The notes beneath the pieces are model-generated. The model saw only the letters and a program-made list of their open reading frames with translations, did no database searches and was not told where the DNA came from. 5,504 nucleotides of DNA, taken from contig DYHC01000103.1 in NCBI GenBank assembly GCA_020724325.1, positions 1,701-7,204 on the forward strand. The letters run 5' to 3'. Origin of the DNA: Melioribacter roseus (GTDB lineage: Bacteria; Bacteroidota; Ignavibacteria; Ignavibacteriales; Melioribacteraceae). The translations under genes were made by a program, and so were the position numbers. Shown here one piece after another: positions 1 to 5,504 of the stretch (the first letter of the stretch is position 1; every line of letters begins with the position of its first letter).

Positions 1-735
1 TGTGTAATTATGATCAATCATATAAGGAATTACATCTTTTCCAAAATCGTGGTTATGTACTTTACTCAACTCAGTATTGTTAAATACTTCTTTTAAGGAA
101 CTTACATTAAAAACATAAATGCCCATATTAACAAATGAGGAAGTATCTTTACCAGGAATAGCCGGAGGATTTTTTGGTTTCTCTACAAACGATAATACTT
201 TATATGAATCGTCAATCTGAATTACTCCGAAACGCGATGAAATACTCTTTGGGACTTCGATGCTCGACATAGTTATTTGAGCATTTTTTTCGATATGGTA
301 TTGAATCATCTTTAAGTAATCCATCTTATAAATGTGATCGCCTGAAAGGATTAGTAACCATTCGTAATTTTCGTCCTCAACCAGATTCATGTTTTGTTGA
401 ATGGCATTTGCAGTTCCAAGGTACCAGTTATTACTGGTTTTAAACTGTGGCGGAATAGAATAAATAAATTCTCCAAGCTCAGGATTAAATATATTCCAAG
501 CTTCATATAAGTGGCGGTTTAAGGAATCAGATTTATATTGTGTTAGAAGATAGATCCTTCTGAATCCAGAGTTCAAACAGTTTGATAAAGTAAAATCAAT
601 TATTCTGTATTTCCCGCCGAATGGAACAGAAGGTTTGGTTCTATATTGTGTTAATGGAAACAATCTTTCTCCCTGTCCGCCGGCAAGTATCATTATTAAA
701 GTTTTACGAAGTATTGTCGATCCTGGATAAGCCAT
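1..735 (-). CDS. glgC: Glucose-1-phosphate adenylyltransferase (ADP-glucose pyrophosphorylase), N-terminal 245 residues, cut by window edge
   Basis: The enzyme makes ADP-glucose and pyrophosphate from ATP and glucose-1-phosphate, the committed, allosterically controlled step of bacterial glycogen synthesis in the cytoplasm. The frame is open from the ATG at 735 to position 1. The translation follows E. coli GlgC closely: nucleotide-binding LAGGQGERL (residues 17-25), TKPSVPFGGKYRIIDF (33-48), NWYLGTANA (103-111), SGDHIYK with catalytic Asp133 (131-137), FVEKP with the sugar-phosphate-binding Lys186 (183-187), NMGIYVF (203-209) and HDFGKD (229-234). The family is usually about 400-430 residues, so the rest of the nucleotidyltransferase domain and the C-terminal left-handed beta-helix lie outside the window. 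The start is supported by an AGAGG ribosome binding site 7 nt upstream. The E. coli Lys39 position (fructose-1,6-bisphosphate activation) is Tyr31 here. The gene is divergent from the peptidase gene. Identification is very secure. Confidence 0.96.
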   Translation of the reverse strand, partial: MAYPGSTILRKTLIMILAGGQGERLFPLTQYRTKPSVPFGGKYRIIDFTLSNCLNSGFRRIYLLTQYKSDSLNRHLYEAWNIFNPELGEFIYSIPPQFKTSNNWYLGTANAIQQNMNLVEDENYEWLLILSGDHIYKMDYLKMIQYHIEKNAQITMSSIEVPKSISSRFGVIQIDDSYKVLSFVEKPKNPPAIPGKDTSSFVNMGIYVFNVSSLKEVFNNTELSKVHNHDFGKDVIPYMIDHNYT

Positions 736-742
736 TTGCTAA

Positions 743-747
743 CCTCT
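743..747 (-). promoter_or_regulatory. Ribosome binding site of glgC
   Basis: On the minus strand the sequence reads AGAGG, then 7 nt, then the ATG at 735. This complements the 16S 3' end at normal spacing and fixes the glgC start. It is the only clear Shine-Dalgarno sequence in the window; the three plus-strand genes have none of comparable quality. Confidence 0.7.
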
Positions 748-758
748 ACTGTTTTGCT

Positions 759-790
759 CAAAAATATCTAATTAGCAATTGATTGGCAAT
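759..790 (-). promoter_or_regulatory. Candidate Bacteroidota-type promoter for glgC
   Basis: On the minus strand, TATTTTTG (766 down to 759) fits the Bacteroidota -7 consensus TAnnTTTG exactly. It is preceded, after a 20-nt spacer, by ATTG (790 down to 787), close to the -33 TTTG element. Transcription would start around 750-755, giving a very short leader that still contains the AGAGG site. The match is read directly from the sequence; promoter function is inference. The region is AT-rich, so a chance match is possible. Confidence 0.45.
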
Positions 791-810
791 CATTGAATTT
801 GTTAACTTTG
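779..810 (+). promoter_or_regulatory. Candidate Bacteroidota-type promoter for the M1 peptidase-lpxH-PBP operon
   Basis: TAACTTTG at 803-810 fits the -7 consensus TAnnTTTG exactly, with TTG at 779-781 and a 21-nt spacer at the -33 position. The predicted transcription start near 815-820 leaves a leader of about 25 nt before the ATG at 843. This agrees with 843 as the start and would exclude the upstream TTG at 783. The -33 elements of this promoter and the glgC promoter sit within 12 bp of each other, so the two may compete or share control. Function is inferred from pattern only. Confidence 0.42.
780..792. repeat. 13-bp palindrome in the divergent promoter region (possible operator)
   Basis: TGATTG-G-CAATCA is a perfect inverted repeat with 6-bp arms around one central base. 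Flanking CAAT (776-779) and ATTG (792-795) extend it into an imperfect dyad of about 20 bp with a one-base register shift. It covers or abuts the -33 elements of both candidate promoters, a normal place for a regulator to bind. No known consensus was recognised. It is too short to be a terminator stem, and no T-run follows it. Confidence 0.35.
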
Positions 811-842
811 AGTTAATTATAGACAAATCATTTTGTTTCCTG

Positions 843-2561
843 ATGATCAATAAGAAAAAAATATTGATTCCTTCAGCGTTCCTTGCGGTTTTTATTTTTG
901 CTGGAATGATATTTCTCATCTTTCATTTGAAGGGAAGAACTGAATTAATTGATCGGGCTGAAAAAAACATCGATCTGGTTTTGAGTCTTAAAGACATTAA
1001 TGAAGATTTCATTTCCGGGTACAATGTAAAATCCCAACGTACACTCGATGTTTTACATTACGAAATAAAAATTGAATTGTTTCCTGAAGAGAAAAGAATT
1101 AGAGGAATTGTTGATATTACTATTAAGGTGGATAATCCGAATCAAACGGAAATTGTTCTCAATTTTTACGATAACCTGAAAATAAATTCCGTTCTCATCG
1201 GAAATAGAGAGGTAAAATACTCTAGGTCAACTACCAATATCTCAATAATTGCTAAAGAAAGATTAACAGATACGGTCCGTGTTCAAATAAGTTACGAAGG
1301 TGAACCTAAAAAGCTGGGCTTTGGTTCTTTCAATTTTGATGAGATGAACGGTAAGAAACTAATCTATACTTTGAACCAGCCGGTCTTTGCATCAACATGG
1401 TTTCCTTGCATCGATCTGCCAGATGATAAAGCCCTTGCCGATATCTATATTACTAACGATTCTTCTTACGTATCGCTTTCAAACGGTAAACTTACCGGAA
1501 TAACAATAAATGGAAAGAAGAAAACTTACCATTGGAAAACTTATTACCCAATATCAACTTACTTAATTGCAATTTATTCGGGAAACTATAAAACACACTC
1601 GCAAAAATACATTTCAGCAAATAAAGACACATTAGATCTATTCTGCTATGCCTTGCCTGAAAAGTTTGACGACGCTGTAAAAGATTTTAGAGATCACGAT
1701 AAATATTTAAGAGTGTTCGAAGAAATATTCGGTTTCTATCCATTTACAAAAGAGAAATATTCTCTTGCTCAGTTTAATTGGTTTTACGGCGCAATGGAAC
1801 ATCAAACAATTACAGGAATTGGAACCGAATATATTTCTGGCAGAAAATTATTTCAGGACATGATAATTCATGAGCTTGCTCATCAGTGGTGGGGGAATGC
1901 TGTTGGACCAAAGACATGGAATGATATCTGGTTGAATGAAGGATTCTCTACTTATTCTGAAGCGCTTTATTGGGAGAAGCAAAGCGGTTTTGATGCGTTA
2001 AAAACAACACTTGCTGCTAAATTCGGTACGTTCGATAAAGGAACTCTTTATAATCCGAAAAATAATTTGTTCAGCAGTCTTGTTTATGACAAAGGCGCCT
2101 GGGTTTTACATATGCTTCGTAAAGAAGTTGGTGATTCTACTTTTTTTAATATTCTTAGAAACTATTACGACAGGTTTAAGTATAAAAATGCATCAACCAA
2201 AGATTTTATGGAAATATCCGAAGAAATATCTCAAATGAATCTGAAACATTTTTTTGATCAATGGATTTTCGAAGGTTCCGGAATTTTGGAAGTTAAGTAT
2301 AATTATGTAATTGAACCGTTTAATAATCGATTTAAAACCAGAATTACATTAAAACAGTTACAAAATGGTTACGATATTTATAAATTTCCGATCGATATTA
2401 AATTTATTTTTGGGAATGAGAGCGAAACCAGAAGTTATTATGTTTCGAAACGTGAGGAATCGTTTATCTACGAAAGCAATTCTAAACCATCTGATTTAGT
2501 AGTGGATCCCGATAAATGGCTATTGGCAACTTTTGAATTAATAAAATCTGATAATGACTGA
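843..2561 (+). CDS. Membrane-anchored M1 family zinc metallopeptidase (aminopeptidase N-like)
   Basis: This is a zinc aminopeptidase of family M1 (gluzincin), 572 residues from the ATG at 843. Residues 1-6 are basic and residues 7-28 form one hydrophobic segment with no lipobox, so an uncleaved signal anchor with a periplasmic catalytic part is likely (inference). The N-terminal beta domain begins near residue 68 (LDVLHYEIKIEL) and includes WFPCIDLPDDKA (186-197). The exopeptidase motif GAMEN appears as GAMEH (316-320). The zinc site is HELAH (His343, Glu344, His347) with the third ligand Glu366 in WLNEGF. Tyr415 in VYDKGAW is the expected transition-state tyrosine. After a short helical part and a beta-rich tail the protein ends; it lacks the long C-terminal helical domain of E. 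coli PepN or ERAP1. The frame also opens at a TTG at 783, but the extra 20 residues resemble no domain and would overlap the candidate promoter. The gene overlaps the next one by 8 bp (ATGACTGA). The physiological substrate is unknown. Confidence 0.93.
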   Translation: MINKKKILIPSAFLAVFIFAGMIFLIFHLKGRTELIDRAEKNIDLVLSLKDINEDFISGYNVKSQRTLDVLHYEIKIELFPEEKRIRGIVDITIKVDNPNQTEIVLNFYDNLKINSVLIGNREVKYSRSTTNISIIAKERLTDTVRVQISYEGEPKKLGFGSFNFDEMNGKKLIYTLNQPVFASTWFPCIDLPDDKALADIYITNDSSYVSLSNGKLTGITINGKKKTYHWKTYYPISTYLIAIYSGNYKTHSQKYISANKDTLDLFCYALPEKFDDAVKDFRDHDKYLRVFEEIFGFYPFTKEKYSLAQFNWFYGAMEHQTITGIGTEYISGRKLFQDMIIHELAHQWWGNAVGPKTWNDIWLNEGFSTYSEALYWEKQSGFDALKTTLAAKFGTFDKGTLYNPKNNLFSSLVYDKGAWVLHMLRKEVGDSTFFNILRNYYDRFKYKNASTKDFMEISEEISQMNLKHFFDQWIFEGSGILEVKYNYVIEPFNNRFKTRITLKQLQNGYDIYKFPIDIKFIFGNESETRSYYVSKREESFIYESNSKPSDLVVDPDKWLLATFELIKSDND

Positions 2562-3282
2562 AAACAAAACTTACTTTTTTATTTCGGATATTCATTTGGG
2601 TCTGAACAACCGGGAGGTTGAAAAAGAAAAAGAAAGGAAATTGATAAATTTCTTACACTTTGCACAAAGTAATTGCAGCGAGCTTTATATTGTAGGCGAC
2701 CTGTTTGATTACTGGTTTGAATACAAAAGAGTTGTGCAAAAAGGATTTTTTAAGACTCTTTCGGCTCTTACCGAACTTGCAGAATCTGGTATTAAAATTC
2801 ATTACTTCATTGGGAATCACGATTTTTTACACCGGGATTTTTTTGAAAAGGAAGTAGGCGCAATTCTTTACAACGATGCTGTTGATGTTTTTCTAAATGG
2901 GAAACGGTTTTATATTGGTCATGGAGACGGTCTGGTAAAGAATGATACCGGCTACAAGATACTAAAGTTGGTCCTCCGCAATAAATTATTACAACGACTT
3001 TACTCTGCTGTTCATCCGGACCTTGGAATTAAAATTGCAAGTTCATCTAGTAAGAAAAGCAGAGATTATACTTCCAATAAAAACTATGGAACAGTGGATG
3101 GGTTAATAGAAACGGCTTATTCAAAATTTGATTCGGGAATTGAATATGTTTTGTTCGGTCATTCCCACCAAAGGGCGTTAGAAAAATACAATAATGGTAT
3201 TTATGTTAACCTGGGAAGCTGGCTCGAAAAACCTTGTTATGGCAAGTTTATCAATTCATTTGAGATTATTGACTGGGAATAA
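2554..3282 (+). CDS. lpxH: UDP-2,3-diacylglucosamine diphosphatase (LpxH-type calcineurin-fold phosphoesterase)
   Basis: LpxH hydrolyses UDP-2,3-diacylglucosamine to lipid X and UMP, the fourth step of lipid A synthesis, at the cytoplasmic face of the inner membrane. The 242 residues match the usual length of about 240. Metallophosphoesterase motifs occur in order: SDIHLG (Asp12, His14), GDLFDYW (Asp49), GNHDF (Asn88, His89), GHGDG (His123) and GHSH (His203, His205), giving a complete two-metal site. Residues between about 133 and 175 fill the place of the LpxH helical cap (GYKILKLVLRNK, then a Ser/Lys-rich stretch). The segment after GNHD (FLHRDFFEKEVGA) parallels E. coli LpxH, but E. coli has GNRD, so the LpxH-associated arginine is His89 here. 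The start is fixed because the first motif begins at residue 11. The gene starts inside the end of the peptidase gene, implying translational coupling, and stops 2 bp before the PBP gene. A different phosphodiesterase specificity is possible but less likely given length and context. Confidence 0.82.
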   Translation: MTENKTYFFISDIHLGLNNREVEKEKERKLINFLHFAQSNCSELYIVGDLFDYWFEYKRVVQKGFFKTLSALTELAESGIKIHYFIGNHDFLHRDFFEKEVGAILYNDAVDVFLNGKRFYIGHGDGLVKNDTGYKILKLVLRNKLLQRLYSAVHPDLGIKIASSSSKKSRDYTSNKNYGTVDGLIETAYSKFDSGIEYVLFGHSHQRALEKYNNGIYVNLGSWLEKPCYGKFINSFEIIDWE

Positions 3283-3284
3283 AA

Positions 3285-5504
3285 ATGGCAAATAACCCTA
3301 ATATTAATTCGAGAAACAAACAAAAGAAGACAAAGAAAAAAACTTGGCGATATTTTTTTCTTTTTCTTGGAATAATTTTTATTGCTGCTTTCATATTATT
3401 TACTGAATATATTTTTGAAGGATTACCCTCGTTAGAAGAACTAGAAAATCCACGTCAGCAGCTTGCAAGCAATGTTTATAGTATTGATGGCGAATTAATC
3501 GGTCAGTTTTTTAATGAAAACAGAGTTGAAGTTAGTATCGATAGTATTCCGCCTCATGTAATTAATGCACTTATTGCGACAGAGGATAAAAAATTTTACA
3601 AACACTGGGGTGTTGATGTAGAACGGTTTGTTAAAGCAATGTTCAAAACAGTCTTCTTGTTTAAACGAGAAGGTGCAAGCACAATTACACAACAGCTTGC
3701 AAAGAATTTGTATAAGCTGAAATCTAAAAACGAAACTCATGCCGGAACTATAATTAGAAAAATTCAGGAGTGGATTACTGCTGTACAAATTGAAAAAACA
3801 TATACCAAGCGCGAAATTCTTGAAATGTATTTCAATATTTCCTGGTTCGGACACAGCGCCTATGGAATTGCTATGGCTTCTAAAGTTTATTTTGATAAAC
3901 CTGTTAAGGACCTTACTGTTTCCGATGCCGGAATATTAGTCGCTCTCTTAAAATCAGCCGTTATCTACGACCCTTTCAACAAATATGATAACGCATTTAG
4001 ACGCAGAAACCTGGTCCTTTTTAATATGATGGAAGACGGTCATATTTCTGAAGAGAAGTTTAATTATCTTAAAAATCAGCCGATAAAACTTTCGTACAAA
4101 AAAATTGAAGAGGGTATTAAAGGAACTATTGCACCTCACTTTGTTGAATATGTAAGACAGCAAATGACAAAACTTGCCGATAAGTACGGATACGATTTAT
4201 ACCAGGATGGATTGAACATCTATACAACACTTGACAGCCGGATGCAGAGAATTGCAAATAAAGCGGCTGAATTGCATCTAAATGAATTTCAAAAACAATT
4301 TGATAGAACATGGAATTGGAATAAATATAAAGGCGTTCTGGATGAATTGATTGATAAATCCATCAAAAACAGAATTGAATATAAATCTGCTTCAACAACA
4401 GAAGAGAAAAGAGTTGTATATAACCGGTTGAAAAACAATCGATCGTTTATAGATTCATTAAAAAAGGTTGGTGAAAAAATCGAAGTTGGATTTGTTGCAA
4501 TAGATGTTAAGACCGGTCAAATTAAAGCAATGGTAGGAGGTCGCGATCAAAAATTTTTGTATGGCTTAAACCATGTAACTCAAATACGCCGCCAACCCGG
4601 CTCTGCATTCAAACCGATCGTTTATTCTGTTGCAATTGATAACGGTTTATATCCCGCCTTCCCAATTATTAATCAGCCATTCGACTATGATGGATGGAGT
4701 CCAAAAAATTTTGACAACAAAACCGGCGGTTTTACAACTCTTAGAGACGGGTTAGCCCATTCAATTAATATTGTTGCAGCCAGACTTATAATTGAAGATT
4801 ACGCTCCTATGTGGAAGATATTACGCTTTTCAGAAAAAATGGGAATTAAAAGTAAGCTGGAACCTTATCCATCAATTGCATTAGGAACGTCTTTGATTAC
4901 TCCATTAGAAATGACAACCGCCTTTGCTGCACTTGCCAATCATGGTATTTATAACGAACCAATTTCTATTTTAAAAATTGAGGATAACGACGGTGTATTG
5001 ATTGATCGGTTTACGAATCAGACTTATGAAGCAATACCAGAAGAGACTGCTTACATAGTAACAGATATGCTTCGTTCTGCAATTGATTATGGAAGTGGTG
5101 CAGGTGCGCGCGCCAGATTTAATTTCCAGAGACCTGCTGCTGGTAAAACAGGAACTACTCAGGATTATGCAGACGCTTGGTTCGTTGGCTATACCCCTCA
5201 ATTAGCTGCCGGTGTGTGGGTCGGGTTTGATGATCAAAGAATTTCTTTTACCGGGGATTATGGTCAGGGCGCACGTGCTGCAATGCCGGTTTGGGCTATT
5301 TTTATGCATGATGTTTATGAACAGTTGCAATTACCATTGGAAGATTTTACACCGCCTTCAAATGGTAATGTAGTTCCTGTTAGACTTTGCAAGGAATCCA
5401 TTTATGAATTGGGTGATCCTAGATTATACTCAAGCGATTGCCGCACCGGAGTTGTAGTTGATATAATGAATATTAAAGATATTCCTTCTACTTTCGATGC
5501 ATTT
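3285..5504 (+). CDS. Class A penicillin-binding protein, PBP1A family (bifunctional transglycosylase/transpeptidase), C-terminus cut by window edge
   Basis: This enzyme polymerises lipid II into glycan strands and cross-links the peptides in the periplasm. The frame runs open for 740 codons from the ATG at 3285 to the window end. The N-terminus is a short Lys-rich cytoplasmic tail (residues 10-22) and one transmembrane helix (about 23-40), followed by GLPSLEELENP. The glycosyltransferase (GT51) domain shows EDKKFYKHWGVD with catalytic Glu100, GASTITQQLAKN (130-141) and the KREILEMYFN region with Glu177 (to 184). A charged linker of about 70 residues (about 330-400) leads to the transpeptidase domain: SAFK (nucleophile Ser440, Lys443), SIN (493-495) and KTGT (621-624). 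All catalytic motifs are intact. Two cysteines (702, 719) lie in the C-terminal tail, as in related proteins with a CxnC tail. The start lies 2 bp after the lpxH stop with no strong ribosome binding site, so it probably depends on the upstream genes. The family is certain; orthology to E. coli mrcA specifically is not claimed. Confidence 0.95.
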   Translation, partial: MANNPNINSRNKQKKTKKKTWRYFFLFLGIIFIAAFILFTEYIFEGLPSLEELENPRQQLASNVYSIDGELIGQFFNENRVEVSIDSIPPHVINALIATEDKKFYKHWGVDVERFVKAMFKTVFLFKREGASTITQQLAKNLYKLKSKNETHAGTIIRKIQEWITAVQIEKTYTKREILEMYFNISWFGHSAYGIAMASKVYFDKPVKDLTVSDAGILVALLKSAVIYDPFNKYDNAFRRRNLVLFNMMEDGHISEEKFNYLKNQPIKLSYKKIEEGIKGTIAPHFVEYVRQQMTKLADKYGYDLYQDGLNIYTTLDSRMQRIANKAAELHLNEFQKQFDRTWNWNKYKGVLDELIDKSIKNRIEYKSASTTEEKRVVYNRLKNNRSFIDSLKKVGEKIEVGFVAIDVKTGQIKAMVGGRDQKFLYGLNHVTQIRRQPGSAFKPIVYSVAIDNGLYPAFPIINQPFDYDGWSPKNFDNKTGGFTTLRDGLAHSINIVAARLIIEDYAPMWKILRFSEKMGIKSKLEPYPSIALGTSLITPLEMTTAFAALANHGIYNEPISILKIEDNDGVLIDRFTNQTYEAIPEETAYIVTDMLRSAIDYGSGAGARARFNFQRPAAGKTGTTQDYADAWFVGYTPQLAAGVWVGFDDQRISFTGDYGQGARAAMPVWAIFMHDVYEQLQLPLEDFTPPSNGNVVPVRLCKESIYELGDPRLYSSDCRTGVVVDIMNIKDIPSTFDAF

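Noticed and set aside
816..821. Perfect TATAAT on the minus strand, as a sigma70-type -10 for glgC
   Set aside because: The hexamer 17 bp upstream is ATCAGG, a poor -35, and the nearest TTGATC is 23 bp away. It would also give a long leader. The TAnnTTTG site closer to the gene is a better candidate, though this one is not excluded.
2011..2238. 75-codon open frame on the plus strand
   Set aside because: It lies wholly inside the M1 peptidase gene in another frame, with no ribosome binding site or recognisable domain. The peptidase frame here carries the conserved Tyr415 region.
3495..4311. Three open frames on the minus strand (3495-3854, 3954-4163, 4126-4311)
   Set aside because: All are antisense to the PBP gene, whose reading frame carries the conserved transglycosylase motifs there. 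Their translations are Cys/Phe-rich and look like reverse-strand shadows.
4270..4490. Charged linker between the PBP transglycosylase and transpeptidase domains as a novel inserted domain
   Set aside because: Extended Lys/Glu-rich linkers of this kind are, as far as I recall, common in class A PBPs of the Bacteroidota/Ignavibacteria group, and the stretch has no recognisable fold signature.
4971..5201. 76-codon open frame on the minus strand
   Set aside because: It is antisense to the transpeptidase domain, including the KTGT motif, and shows no domain or start signal of its own.
1..5504. Mobile elements, CRISPR arrays, tRNA/rRNA genes, riboswitches or Rho-independent terminators
   Set aside because: Nearly all the window is coding. 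No spaced repeats, transposase, integrase or att-like repeats, tRNA cloverleaf, or GC-rich hairpin followed by a T-run was seen.

Overview
The window is ordinary, densely coded chromosomal DNA from an AT-rich Gram-negative bacterium, most likely of the Bacteroidota/Ignavibacteria (Chlorobi) group. Three things suggest this. First, the M1 peptidase has GAMEH instead of GAMEN. Second, the LpxH-type hydrolase and the class A PBP linker look like those of that group. Third, the one intergenic gap carries two matches to the Bacteroidota -33/-7 promoter pattern, and the plus-strand genes lack Shine-Dalgarno sequences. A lipid A pathway gene points to an outer membrane. The taxonomic placement is inference.

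Layout: positions 1-735 (minus strand) hold the first 245 residues of glucose-1-phosphate adenylyltransferase (GlgC), cut by the window edge. A 107-bp divergent intergenic region (736-842) follows, with two interleaved candidate promoters and a 13-bp palindrome lying over their -33 elements. Three tightly packed plus-strand genes come next: a membrane-anchored M1 family metallopeptidase (843-2561), a calcineurin-fold UDP-2,3-diacylglucosamine diphosphatase (LpxH type, 2554-3282, overlapping the previous gene by 8 bp), and a class A penicillin-binding protein of the PBP1A type (3285-5504, starting 2 bp after the previous stop and cut by the window edge).

How the genes relate: GlgC makes ADP-glucose for glycogen and is transcribed away from the others. 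The three plus-strand genes look like one operon with a cell-envelope theme: a peptidase probably exposed in the periplasm, a lipid A biosynthesis step at the inner membrane, and peptidoglycan polymerisation and cross-linking. No RNA gene, mobile element, CRISPR array, terminator or transfer signature was seen. I found no convincing undescribed system. The points most worth a second look are the compact divergent control region and a few residue substitutions at diagnostic sites.
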